NCBI RefSeq assembly: GCF_900090315.1
Contig: NZ_FMHZ01000002.1
Coordinates: forward strand, 1,528,501 to 1,592,500
Length of the DNA: 64,000 nucleotides
Source of the DNA: Micromonospora citrea
GTDB lineage: Bacteria > Actinomycetota > Actinomycetes > Mycobacteriales > Micromonosporaceae
Direction: 5' to 3'
In this document: piece by piece, positions 17,646 through 25,301 of the stretch
Layout of the letters: each line of letters opens with the position of its first letter
How positions within the stretch are numbered: position 1 is the stretch's first letter
Program-made: the position numbers and the translations under genes
Notes under the pieces: generated by a model
Databases searched by the model: none
Told to the model about the DNA's origin: nothing
What the model saw: only the letters and a program-made list of their open reading frames with translations

Positions 17646-18533
17646 ATGAGCGATACCTACCTGGTGATCGGTGCGGGCGGCACGCAGGGCGGAGCGGTCG
17701 CACGGCGACTGCTGAGAGACGGGCACCGCGTGCGCGGCTTCGGCCGGAGCACGGCGGGGCCGTCCGGTGTGGACTGGGTGCGCGGGGATCTCGCGGACCC
17801 CGCCGCCGTACGGGCCGCGTTCGACGGGGTGACGCGGGCCTCGGTGACGTTGCCCATGGAGTTCGAGCCGGCAGCGGTGGCCCGGCACGTGGACAACATC
17901 GTCGCGGCGGCCGATGGCCTGGAACGACTGGTGTACAACACTGGTAACCGCATCCCGGTGGCACGGACGGGCGTTGCGGCCTTCGAGTCGAAACGGGACG
18001 CGGTCGAGGCCTTCCTGTCGTCCGGCGTCCCGACCATCGTGCTGCGCCCACCCGTCTACCTGGACAACCTGGCCGCTCCCTGGGCACGGGCAGCCCTGGC
18101 CAACGGCTTCCTTCCCTACCCGCTTCCGGAGGGCCACCGGGTCGCCTGGCTGGCCCACGACGATCTCGGCGCCCTCACGGCCGCCGCGTTCGACCGCGAC
18201 GACTTGACCGGAACGGCCATCGACGTGGGCGGAAGGGACGCGGTGACCGGCCCCGAACTGGCGGCCGCCTTCGCCTCCGTGCTCGGCCGGGAGATCCGGT
18301 ACGTGTCGGTGCACGCCGACACGTACGAGGAAGAGATGGCACCCGTGCTCGGCGCGGCTGTCGCGGCGGGCGTGGCCGACACATACCGGTGGCTCGCCGC
18401 GCCCGAGGGCATCGGTCTCTACGAAGGCGACGCGGACAAGGTCGAAGCGCTCTTCGGCGTCGAACTGACACCTCTGCGCACCTGGATCGAGAGGAACATC
18501 AGGACCGAGCGGAACGCCGGGGCCATGCTGTGA
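17646..18533 (+). CDS. NmrA-family NAD(P)-binding protein
   Basis: Atypical short-chain-type Rossmann protein of 295 residues. The N-terminal dinucleotide motif is VIGAGGTQGGAVAR (GxxGxxG), followed by RGFGR and the DLADPAAVRAAFDG segment. Central features are ERLVYNTGNRIP and LRPPVYLDNLAAPW. The catalytic Tyr-x3-Lys of classical SDRs is not evident, so it may be a redox sensor/reductase of the NmrA/NAD(P)H-quinone type rather than a dehydrogenase. Its stop overlaps the GTG of the next gene (GTGA). The divergent AraC gene upstream is its probable regulator. Confidence 0.87.
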   Translation: MSDTYLVIGAGGTQGGAVARRLLRDGHRVRGFGRSTAGPSGVDWVRGDLADPAAVRAAFDGVTRASVTLPMEFEPAAVARHVDNIVAAADGLERLVYNTGNRIPVARTGVAAFESKRDAVEAFLSSGVPTIVLRPPVYLDNLAAPWARAALANGFLPYPLPEGHRVAWLAHDDLGALTAAAFDRDDLTGTAIDVGGRDAVTGPELAAAFASVLGREIRYVSVHADTYEEEMAPVLGAAVAAGVADTYRWLAAPEGIGLYEGDADKVEALFGVELTPLRTWIERNIRTERNAGAML

Positions 18534-18919
18534 ACGGCGCCGTCGACGAAATCGTCCAGCATCATCGTTTCATCGAGAGCTGGCTGCGCGGCGAGGCGGA
18601 CCCGGCCGACGTCCGTTCCTTTCTCGACATGCACACGCCGGACTTCACGTGGTACGACCCGGACGGCTCACTCAATACCCTGCCCGACATGGCGCCGATG
18701 ATGACAGAGGCCCACGGAGCCGCCCCGGGCCTCGTCCTGGAGATCCGCGACCCGCGCGTACTGCTGAACGAGGACGGGATGGTCGTGGCTGCCTACGAGG
18801 AGCATCAGCGGACGCCGACCTCGTCCAACGCCCGCCGAGCCGTGGTGATCTTCACCTCCGCGCCCGACGGCCGCAACGGCCTGCGCTGGCGTCACCTGCA
18901 CGAAACCTGGATCACCTGA
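18530..18919 (+). CDS. SnoaL-like / NTF2-fold protein
   Basis: Small protein of 129 residues with the NTF2-like cone fold layout: an N-terminal helix with HHRFIESWLRGE, the acidic FTWYDPDG strand, then LVLEIRDPRVLLNEDGMVVAAYEEH and a final GLRWRHLHETWI strand. Family members are ketosteroid-isomerase-like enzymes, cyclases or ligand-binding proteins; no catalytic pair was identified. GTG 18530 overlaps the NmrA-like gene by four bases, so the two are coupled and probably act on the same compound. Confidence 0.82.
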   Translation: MNGAVDEIVQHHRFIESWLRGEADPADVRSFLDMHTPDFTWYDPDGSLNTLPDMAPMMTEAHGAAPGLVLEIRDPRVLLNEDGMVVAAYEEHQRTPTSSNARRAVVIFTSAPDGRNGLRWRHLHETWIT

Positions 18920-18973
18920 AGCAGGACCCGGGACGGTCCAGCGCGCACCACACCGATCAACGGCTCCTCTTGG

Positions 18974-19010
18974 TGACTGATGACCAGAATGCTATTTTGG
19001 TCATCAGTCA
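18974..19010. promoter_or_regulatory. Perfect 13-bp inverted repeat, probable TetR operator
   Basis: TGACTGATGACCA (18974-18986) and TGGTCATCAGTCA (18998-19010) are exact reverse complements with an 11-base AT-rich spacer. The spacer/right-arm edge offers a -10-like TATTTT, and the repeat ends 15 bases before the TetR start codon. This is the geometry of an autorepressor site for a TetR dimer pair controlling its own gene and the coupled gene behind it. Confidence 0.8.
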
Positions 19011-19025
19011 TCGGAAGGAGCAGTC

Positions 19026-19742
19026 ATGGCCGAGCGGCAGCCCGACCAGACCGGTCGCGCCGACCGGATCCTCGACGCGGCCAGGGATCTGCTGCTGCGC
19101 TGGGGCTACCGGCGGGTGACGATCGACGAGATCGCCCGGCACGCCGGCGTCGGCAAGGGCACCGTCTACCTGCACTGGCGCAGCCGTGAGCAGTTGTTCT
19201 TCGCCGTCGGCGCGCGGGAGGCCGTCGCGATGCTCTCGGCGGTGGTCGCCGCCATGCGGGACGATCCGAAGGAGATCGCGCTCCACCGGTACATGCGCCG
19301 GTTCTTCCTGGAGGCGATGTCGCGGCCGGTCCTGCGCGCGATCTTCACGCGGGACACCGACGTGCTGGACCGGTTCCTGTCCAGCCCCGCCCGCCGGCCG
19401 CTGCAGAGCGCCAAGCTGCTGGCCTCCCGCGACTACCTGGACGTCCTGGCCGACCACGGCCTGCTGCGCCCGGGCCTGCGGCCGGAGGACCTGGACTACA
19501 CCCTGCCCGCGGTCATGTTCGGCTTCTTCGGCATCGACCCGTTCCTCTCCCCCGAGATCGAACCGGGGCTCCCGGGCAGAGCAGACCGGTTGGCCGACAC
19601 GCTGCGCCACGCCTTCGAGCCGGCGAAGCCACCGCCGCCGCCCCGGCTCGCCGCCGCCGCCCCGGCGGTCATCGAGATCTTCGACCGGCACACCGACGAC
19701 TACCGCCGCGCCGCCTACGGCGCGTCGACCGACGAGAGGTGA
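19026..19742 (+). CDS. TetR-family transcriptional regulator
   Basis: Regulator of 238 residues. The N-terminal TetR helix-turn-helix (about 12-60) reads ILDAARDLLLRWGYRRVTID, then EIARHAGVGKGTVYLHWRSR. The C-terminal ligand domain (about 80-210) is helical and ends with a Pro-rich stretch. ATG 19026 follows AGGAG at six bases. The perfect inverted repeat immediately upstream is its likely binding site. Its stop touches the start region of the glyoxalase-like gene, so both form one unit; the ligand may be the substrate of that enzyme. Confidence 0.92.
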   Translation: MAERQPDQTGRADRILDAARDLLLRWGYRRVTIDEIARHAGVGKGTVYLHWRSREQLFFAVGAREAVAMLSAVVAAMRDDPKEIALHRYMRRFFLEAMSRPVLRAIFTRDTDVLDRFLSSPARRPLQSAKLLASRDYLDVLADHGLLRPGLRPEDLDYTLPAVMFGFFGIDPFLSPEIEPGLPGRADRLADTLRHAFEPAKPPPPPRLAAAAPAVIEIFDRHTDDYRRAAYGASTDER

Positions 19743-19747
19743 CGACC

Positions 19748-20707
19748 ATGGGCGACGACATCGGCGGCCTGCACCACGTGGGCCTGGTCGCGGCGGACAT
19801 GTCCGCGGCCGTCGAGACGTACCGTCGGCTCGGTTTCACGGTGCCACCGCCGGCGTGCCCGGCGCTGCCGGCCGCGCCGGGAGCCCTCGCCCGTCCGGTC
19901 GGCGCGGCGAACACCCACGTCTACCTGCGCCGCAACTTCGTCGAGATCGTGACCCCCGTCGGGGACGGCCAGCCGCTCCCGGACGATTCCCGGACGATTC
20001 CCATCGAGGTCCCCGACGACAGGCTGCCCGGGCTCCTCGCCGCCGTCCGCGGCGCCGCCGCGAACCTCGCCGCCTGCCTGGACCGGTTCCCCGGCCTGCA
20101 CATCCTCATCTTCGACTCGCCGGACATCGACCGCGCCGCCCGTCGGCTCGACGCCGTCGGCGTCGGCCACGGCGGCGTGCACGCGATCCAGCGCCCGATC
20201 GAGACCGGCGACGGCACAAGGATGGTCCCCGCCCGCTACCTGGAGTTCGACGGCGACGTGCCGGGCGCGCCATCCGGGCGGCTGCCCGAGGGCAGGCTCG
20301 GCATCGCCGAGAACGCCCCGGTCGACGGGGAACAGCGGCCGACGCACGCCAACGGCGCGGTCGACCTGGTCGGATGCACGCTGTGCGTGGCGGACGACGA
20401 GTTGCCCGAGGCGGCTCGCCGCTACGAGACCTACCTGGGCCGCGCCGCCCGCCGCGCGGGCCCCACGGCGACCTTCGACCTCGACGACGCCACCCTCACC
20501 CTGGTCGCCGCCTCCGCGGTGCCGGGCGGGCCGCCGGCCCTGCCCGGCTTCGCCGGCTACACGATCGCCGTGCGCGACCTGACCCAGACCGAGGACCACC
20601 TGCGGGCAGCCGGGGTGCCGCACGCCAGGCCCCGCGCGGGCGAGATCGCCGTACCGGCCAGCGCGGCCCTCGGCGCCACCATCGCCTTCCGTTCCCAGGC
20701 CCACTGA
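19748..20707 (+). CDS. Glyoxalase-like (VOC superfamily) domain protein
   Basis: Protein of about 319 residues built from two VOC-type halves. The first begins GLHHVGLVAADMSAAVETYRR. The region around VYLRRNFVEIVTP gives the His/Glu strand typical of glyoxalase-like PF13468 proteins, and a second module starts near VDLVGCTLCVADDELPEAAR. A metal site of mixed His/Glu residues is plausible (HH near residue 8-9, Glu in NFVEIV). ATG 19748 has GAGAGG eight bases ahead, better than the GTG at 19739 that overlaps the TetR stop. Substrate unknown; probably a small-molecule dioxygenase, lyase or binding protein controlled by the coupled TetR. Confidence 0.8.
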   Translation: MGDDIGGLHHVGLVAADMSAAVETYRRLGFTVPPPACPALPAAPGALARPVGAANTHVYLRRNFVEIVTPVGDGQPLPDDSRTIPIEVPDDRLPGLLAAVRGAAANLAACLDRFPGLHILIFDSPDIDRAARRLDAVGVGHGGVHAIQRPIETGDGTRMVPARYLEFDGDVPGAPSGRLPEGRLGIAENAPVDGEQRPTHANGAVDLVGCTLCVADDELPEAARRYETYLGRAARRAGPTATFDLDDATLTLVAASAVPGGPPALPGFAGYTIAVRDLTQTEDHLRAAGVPHARPRAGEIAVPASAALGATIAFRSQAH

Positions 20708-20824
20708 CACCGGCCCCCCGACGGCGACCGCCCTCCCACCAGGACCTGGGCCTCTTTCGCACCCGTCCCCCAGGCGAGCACGACCCGGCGATGACACGCC
20801 ACCGGAGCACGCGCAAATTATTCC

Positions 20825-20852
20825 TTGACAGGAATATTCTTTGCGGAGAATA
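20825..20852 (+). promoter_or_regulatory. Promoter with overlapping palindromes for the ArsR-SRPBCC operon
   Basis: A consensus -35 TTGACA (20825-20830) is followed after 16 bases by -10-like AGAATA (20847-20852), placing the start site close to ATG 20862. It is AT-rich against its surroundings. Inverted repeats ATTCC-N6-GGAAT and ATTCT-N6-AGAAT flank and overlap the elements, and GAATATTC between them is an 8-base palindrome. Such repeats suit an ArsR-type dimer, so autoregulation and a leaderless transcript are both likely. Confidence 0.6.
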
Positions 20853-20861
20853 GTGATCGTC

Positions 20862-21731
20862 ATGGACGGACTCCTCACCGCGCTGGCCGACCCGGTCCGC
20901 TGGCGGCTCGTGGAACTGCTGGCCGAGCGCCCACGCCCGGTCGGCGTCCTCGCCCAGCTCGCCGGCGCACGCCAACCGCAGACGACCAAGCACCTGCAGA
21001 CCCTCGAACGCGCCGGCGTGGTCACCTCACAACGCACCGGCCAGCGCCGCGTCTACGCGCTCCGCCCCGCCGCCCTGCGGGACCTGGCGACCGTGCTCGG
21101 CCGGCTCGCCGACACCGCGGAGCAGGTCGACGGCCCGCACGCGACCTACGAGCGCTACGGGATCAGCCTCGACGCGGAGCGGCTCGCCGCGCAGGAGTCG
21201 GGATGGGCCGACGGCCGCTCGTTCCGGTTCCGCAGGCCGCTGGCCGCCGGCACCGAGCCGGTGTGGCGTCACCTCACCGAGGCCGCCCTGCTCGCTCGCT
21301 GGTGGACGCCCAACGACCTGCGCATCTCCGAGCTCGTATTCGAGGCGCGGCCGGGCGGGCGGATCGTCCACGAATACCGCGACGCCGAGGACACCGACGG
21401 CTCCGACCCGGTCGCCGGGCGCGCGGAGGGATCCGTCGAGGACGTCCGCCCCGGCGAGCGCCTCGCCTACCGGCTGTCGCCCCAGCTTCCCGGCGGCGGT
21501 GTCGCCTTCACCGCCCACGTCGACCTCCACCTCCGGCCCACCGACACCGGCACGGACCTCGACGTGCACTGGCGGATCACCGACAGCACCGTCGACTCCG
21601 CCGACTTCATCGCCGGCATCGAGATCGGCTTCGGCCAGAGCCTCGACAAGCTCGCGGCGATCCTCGCCGCGGACCCGCACGCCACCGACGCCGCCGACCG
21701 CGTCGGCACCGACACAAGGAGCACGAAGTGA
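20862..21731 (+). CDS. ArsR-type HTH fused to SRPBCC (AHSA1) domain
   Basis: Fusion protein of about 289 residues. Residues 1-95 are an ArsR-type winged helix (ALADPVRWRLVELLAERP, then RQPQTTKHLQTLERAGVV and RVYALRP). Residues about 125-275 are a START-like SRPBCC/AHSA1 domain, visible as FRFRRPLAAGTEPVWRHLTE, LARWWTPND and FEARPGGRIVHEYRD. Such fusions join a repressor to a hydrophobic-ligand pocket. No metal-binding Cys pair of classic ArsR sensors is seen, so the SRPBCC pocket is the likely sensor. ATG 20862 fits a leaderless start behind the promoter; GTG 20853 is an alternative with GGAG ahead. It is coupled to the next gene by a GTGA overlap. Confidence 0.88.
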   Translation: MDGLLTALADPVRWRLVELLAERPRPVGVLAQLAGARQPQTTKHLQTLERAGVVTSQRTGQRRVYALRPAALRDLATVLGRLADTAEQVDGPHATYERYGISLDAERLAAQESGWADGRSFRFRRPLAAGTEPVWRHLTEAALLARWWTPNDLRISELVFEARPGGRIVHEYRDAEDTDGSDPVAGRAEGSVEDVRPGERLAYRLSPQLPGGGVAFTAHVDLHLRPTDTGTDLDVHWRITDSTVDSADFIAGIEIGFGQSLDKLAAILAADPHATDAADRVGTDTRSTK

Positions 21732-22330
21732 CCGAGCAGACCACCGGCCGCCGGGTCGTCACCAACATCGCCCTCTCCCTCGACGGCCACTACGCCGGGC
21801 CGCGCGACCCGCAGGACATGAGCTGGGTGATGCCGTACGCCCACACCGACGTGGCCCGCGACCACCTGACCAGCCTCTGGGAGCCGGCTACGACGGCCCT
21901 GCTCGGGCGGGTCAACGCCGAGGGCTTCCTCAGCTTCTGGCCCACCGTCATCGGCATGGCCGGGGCAGATCCGCGCGACGTCGGCTTCGCGAAGTGGCTC
22001 GTCGACACCGACAAGGTGGTCCTCTCCGCCACCCTCGGCGAGGCGCCGTGGGAGCGCACGACGATCGTCGACAAGCCGACCGCCGAAGCGGTCGCGGAAC
22101 TCCGGGCGACCGAGGGCGGCGACATCCTCGTACTCGCCAGCGCGAGCGTCATCAAGGCGCTGCTGGCGGCCGACATGGTCGATCGGCTGGCGATGACGGT
22201 CTTCCCGGTCTTCCTCGGCGGCGGGCCGCGCCTCTTCGACGACGGCCTGCCCTCGGGCCGGTGGGAGCTCGTCAGCCAGACCGCGGGCGAGCACGGCACG
22301 CTGGCACTCGTCTACGACCGGGTGCGCTGA
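21728..22330 (+). CDS. RibD C-terminal / dihydrofolate reductase-like protein
   Basis: Protein of 200 residues in the RibD_C/DHFR-like reductase family. The N terminus reads VVTNIALSLDGHYAGP, as in these NADPH-dependent reductases. An LLGRVNAEGF segment, a KVVLSATL strand, DILVLASASVIKALL and VFPVFLGGGPRLFDD (the family GGG phosphate-binding turn) follow. It probably reduces a small substrate with NADPH in the cytosol, but is not the housekeeping folate enzyme. GTG 21728 overlaps the ArsR-SRPBCC stop, with AAGGAG six bases ahead. ArsR-SRPBCC genes are frequently paired with such reductases. Confidence 0.87.
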   Translation: MTEQTTGRRVVTNIALSLDGHYAGPRDPQDMSWVMPYAHTDVARDHLTSLWEPATTALLGRVNAEGFLSFWPTVIGMAGADPRDVGFAKWLVDTDKVVLSATLGEAPWERTTIVDKPTAEAVAELRATEGGDILVLASASVIKALLAADMVDRLAMTVFPVFLGGGPRLFDDGLPSGRWELVSQTAGEHGTLALVYDRVR

Positions 22331-22468
22331 GCCGACTGACCGAGGGGCCGGGCGCCACCACTCAGGCGTCCCGGCCGCTCGGTCGGCCCGTTCGTCTCGT
22401 ACGGCAGTGGGACGCCGACGGAGTCGCCGCCACGGAACACGTTGCCCGGCGCACGTCGCTCCGCCGCA

Positions 22469-22505
22469 CGGCGGCGGCCCGTGACATCTCCACGGGCCGC
22501 CGCCG
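22469..22505. terminator. Bidirectional hairpin terminator
   Basis: Perfect 15-base arms 22469-22483 and 22491-22505 enclose a 7-base loop (ACATCTC). It sits between the convergent reductase gene (ends 22330) and the NmrA-like gene (ends 22528), where a shared terminator is expected. No T-run is present, as is common in high-GC actinobacteria. Confidence 0.7.
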
Positions 22506-22527
22506 GCGTTCCCATCGGTTCCGGTCG

Positions 22528-23364
22528 TCAGCGGAACGCGTCGACGTTCCGCTCAATCCAGTGCGCGAAGGTGCGCGCGGGCCGGCCGAGCAACTGCTGG
22601 ACGTGCGGGCTGACGCGCTGCTCCGCCGGCGTCGGTTCGCCGAGGATGGACAGCGTGCCGTCGACGACCGGCTCGGGCATGAACCGCAGCATCTGTGCGC
22701 GCGCCTCGTCACGCGACTGCTCGACGAACTCGATCGGTTCGCCGAGCGCGGCGGCGAGGTCGGCGGCGCGCTGCCGGGGCGTGCTGAGGGCGGGTCCGGT
22801 CAGCTCGTAGCGGCGGCCGGCGTGCGCGGCGTCCCGCAGGACGGTGGCGGCCACACCGGCGATGTCGTCCGGGTCGACGACCGGCAGGCCCACGTCGCCG
22901 AACGGCGCGGCGACGGTCCTGCGGGCGCGGACCGACTCGGCCCACGCGTACGCGTTGGAGGCGAACCCTCCGGGCCGCAGGATCGTCCAGGCCAGACCTG
23001 AGTTCTCGACCGCCCGCTCGATGTCGCGCAGCGGTGCGTGCGACACCGACTCCGGGCGGGTTCCGGCCGCCTGCGACGACAACAGCACCACCCGTTCGAC
23101 CCCGCCGGCGCGGCTCACCTGGAGGATCTGGTCGACGTCCAGGTGGGCGCCGGCGCCGGCGACGAGGAGGAACAGCGCGTGGGCCCCGGCCACCGCTGGC
23201 CGGAGGGTTTCCGGTTCCGCCAGGTCGGCCCGCCGGTGACGTACGCCCTCCGGCACGTCGACGGGCAGTTGCCCGCGCGACACCGCCGTCACGGCGGCGG
23301 TGCCCGCGAGGTTCTTCAGCAGCGAACGACCCACGTTGCCCGTGGCTCCTGTCACGACGATCAT
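22528..23364 (-). CDS. NAD(P)H-binding NmrA-like reductase
   Basis: Rossmann protein of 278 residues. The N terminus MIVVTGATGNVGRSLL gives the GxxGxxG dinucleotide site. RADLAEPETLRPAVAGAHALFLL, RVVLLSSQAA and AWTILRPGGFASNAYAW match NAD(P)H:quinone-oxidoreductase/NmrA proteins of the YtfG kind. It likely uses NADPH in redox sensing or quinone reduction. It diverges from an HxlR regulator 154 bases away, with a 10-base palindrome between; HxlR proteins often control such neighbours in response to aldehydes, quinones or electrophiles. Confidence 0.88.
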   Translation of the reverse strand: MIVVTGATGNVGRSLLKNLAGTAAVTAVSRGQLPVDVPEGVRHRRADLAEPETLRPAVAGAHALFLLVAGAGAHLDVDQILQVSRAGGVERVVLLSSQAAGTRPESVSHAPLRDIERAVENSGLAWTILRPGGFASNAYAWAESVRARRTVAAPFGDVGLPVVDPDDIAGVAATVLRDAAHAGRRYELTGPALSTPRQRAADLAAALGEPIEFVEQSRDEARAQMLRFMPEPVVDGTLSILGEPTPAEQRVSPHVQQLLGRPARTFAHWIERNVDAFR

Positions 23365-23477
23365 GTCGGTCCCCCATTCCTGCGCGTCGGTCGCCTCCGG
23401 ACGGAAACGGCCTGGTCATGCCTCCGCAGCCCGTGGTGCGGCGGTGGACGCGGGGAACCGTAGCAGCGCCGATATAG

Positions 23478-23487
23478 TAGGTACCTA
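23478..23487. promoter_or_regulatory. Palindrome in the NmrA/HxlR divergent region
   Basis: TAGGTACCTA is a perfect 10-base palindrome in an AT-rich patch (GATATAGTAGGTACC). It lies 32 bases before the HxlR start and 113 bases before the divergent NmrA-like gene. HxlR/MarR-type dimers bind sites of this size. Binding is inferred from position only. Confidence 0.45.
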
Positions 23488-23518
23488 GAGGAAAGTGACT
23501 ACCCGAAAGGGAGCCGGC

Positions 23519-23959
23519 ATGCCCCAGACCCAGGCGACGTGGCAGCCCCCGATCTCCGGCGACCCGGAGCAGGCCTGCCCGATCGCCCCCGTCGTGGACA
23601 TCGTGTTCAGCCGGTGGACGACCCCGATCCTGTGGGCGCTGCACACCTACGGCCGGCAGCGGTTCGTCGAGCTGGAACGCCGACTGACCACGATCACCCC
23701 GAAGGTGCTCACCCAGCGGCTGCGGCAGCTCGAACGCGACGGCCTCGTCGCGCGCACCTACCATCCCGAGGTCCCACCGAGGGTCGAATACGAGATCACC
23801 GAGCTCGGGTCCAGCCTCGCTCCCCTCTTCGCCCACCTCGCGGAGTGGGCCAGCACCCACCTGGAGCAGGTCGAGCGGTCCCGGCACGCCTATGACACCG
23901 ACCGGGCGACGGGGGCTGCCGAGACCGCCACGGCGGTGCGCCGCGCCGGGCCGGCCTGA
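23519..23959 (+). CDS. HxlR-family transcriptional regulator
   Basis: Winged-helix regulator of 146 residues. The HxlR signature is clear: the conserved Cys in EQACPIAPVVDIVFSRWTTP, LWALHTYGRQRFVELERRL, TPKVLTQRLRQLERDGLVAR, and the wing VPPRVEYEITELG with SLAPLFAHLAEWA. The single Cys near residue 21 is the residue that senses electrophiles in related proteins. ATG 23519 is preferred over GTG 23495 because GGGAG lies seven bases ahead and homology begins after it. It is likely autoregulatory and controls the divergent reductase gene. Confidence 0.92.
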   Translation: MPQTQATWQPPISGDPEQACPIAPVVDIVFSRWTTPILWALHTYGRQRFVELERRLTTITPKVLTQRLRQLERDGLVARTYHPEVPPRVEYEITELGSSLAPLFAHLAEWASTHLEQVERSRHAYDTDRATGAAETATAVRRAGPA

Positions 23960-24142
23960 GTGCGTCAGCGGGCCCGACTCTCCCAGGACGGCTGCTCGGG
24001 CTCGTCGTTGTGCACGATCATGTCGGCGTGATCGGTCGGACGGACCGTGGCGACAGTGCCGCTCGCGGAAGTGGTCTAATCGCGCCGTATCGGCTCCGAC
24101 AATCGATCATGACCGCCGATGACGACGGGATGTGGGCGTGAG

Positions 24143-25147
24143 ATGGACTGGATCGACGACCAGATCGAGGCGGCACGGCGCAGTGGCGCCTCGTCGTTGG
24201 ATCTGTCCGGGCGCTCGTTGGACACCCTGCCGGAGTCACTGGGCGGCCTGACGACCCTCACCCGGCTGATCCTGGTCGGCAATGAGCTGTCCTCGCTACC
24301 GGAATGGCTTGGTGACCTGACCGCCCTCACCGAGCTGGGCCTGGGCGGCAACCGGCTCACCGTGCTGCCGGAGTCGCTCGGTAACCTGAGCGCCCTGACC
24401 TGGCTGGGCCTTTCCGGTAACCGGCTGTCGGTGCTGCCGGAGTCGCTGGGTGGCCTGACGGCGCTCACCTGGCTGGACCTGGCCGACAACCAGCTCACCA
24501 CGCTGCCGGAATGGCTGGGGAGCCTCGCCGCGCTGACCCGGCTGGACCTGACCGGCAACCAGCTCACCACGCTGCCCGAGTCGCTGGGTGGCCTGACCGC
24601 TCTCACCCGGCTGCACCTGACCGACAACCAGCTCATCGAGTTGCCGGAGTCACTGGGCTCCCTGGCCGCACTCACTCGGCTGGATCTGGCCGGTAACCGG
24701 CTCACCGTACTGCCCGACTGGTTGCGCGACCCCACGGCTCGCGAGCAGCCGGTGGACGCGTCCGTGCAGGCGTGGATCGATGGCACCCGCACCACCGTGG
24801 CCGGCGCCGCCGACCTCGACGCCGTGCTCGACCGCGTACCCTCCAGCGGCCTGTCGCTGGTCAGCGAGGACGGCGTCCGGTCCCTGCACATCACCCTTGC
24901 CGGGGACCAGTCCGGGCTGGTGTGGGAGGACGAGGACGAGGTGATGCTCGGCTGGGGGCCGGTACCGCCCGGCGCCCCACCCGGCCTGACAGCCGGCGAC
25001 GCCGAATACGCGTTCGCCGACCCGTGGTTCACCGCCGACGGCGCCGACCCCTTCGAGATCACGGAGGGACAGGCCCGCCAGGCAGGCCACGAATTCCTGC
25101 GGACCGGCCGTCGGCCCACCAACGTCCAGTGGGTCGACAAGCCATAG
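24143..25147 (+). CDS. Leucine-rich-repeat protein with C-terminal Imm1-type immunity domain
   Basis: Protein of 334 residues without signal peptide or membrane helix, so cytosolic. Residues about 15-35 form a capping half-repeat, followed by seven near-identical 23-residue leucine-rich repeats (about 36-196) of the pattern LxxLPESLGxLxALTxLxLxxN. The C-terminal 115 residues resemble Imm1 immunity proteins: LHITLAGDQSGLVWEDED, a WGPVPPG turn, and the closing segment QARQAGHEFLRTGRRPTNVQW. Imm1 proteins neutralise deaminase-type and related polymorphic toxins. No toxin gene is adjacent. The LRR part may bring a partner-binding surface. Start ATG 24143 precedes MDWIDDQ; an upstream in-frame start would add only eight residues. 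Confidence 0.85.
   Translation: MDWIDDQIEAARRSGASSLDLSGRSLDTLPESLGGLTTLTRLILVGNELSSLPEWLGDLTALTELGLGGNRLTVLPESLGNLSALTWLGLSGNRLSVLPESLGGLTALTWLDLADNQLTTLPEWLGSLAALTRLDLTGNQLTTLPESLGGLTALTRLHLTDNQLIELPESLGSLAALTRLDLAGNRLTVLPDWLRDPTAREQPVDASVQAWIDGTRTTVAGAADLDAVLDRVPSSGLSLVSEDGVRSLHITLAGDQSGLVWEDEDEVMLGWGPVPPGAPPGLTAGDAEYAFADPWFTADGADPFEITEGQARQAGHEFLRTGRRPTNVQWVDKP
24248..24730 (+). repeat. Seven 69-bp coding repeats (23-residue LRR units)
   Basis: Seven tandem in-frame units of 69 bases encode the leucine-rich repeats. Units alternate LPESLG and LPEWLG endings. The high nucleotide similarity between units would allow slippage or unequal recombination to change repeat number. Confidence 0.85.
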
Positions 25148-25211
25148 TCTGCCCGAACGACCTATACGTGGACGCCGTGGCGCTCGCGACTGAAGAGAAC
25201 GGGACAGCAAC

Positions 25212-25267
25212 GAGGCTCCCGGTGAGGGCGACTGTCCTGGTCGACTGCCTGTCTCACCGGGAGCCTC
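25212..25267. terminator. Long inverted repeat between convergent genes
   Basis: GAGGCTCCCGGTGAG (25212-25226) and its exact reverse complement (25253-25267) flank a 26-base loop. It lies between the LRR-Imm1 gene (+) and the flavin hydroxylase gene (-), consistent with a bidirectional terminator. The loop is longer than usual, so a small palindromic mobile sequence is also possible. Confidence 0.55.
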
Positions 25268-25301
25268 ACCTCACCCAGCCGTCGGTACCCTCACCGCGTC
25301 T

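Noticed and set aside
24248..24730. CRISPR-like or noncoding tandem repeat
   Set aside because: The 69-base units keep the frame and encode leucine-rich repeats.
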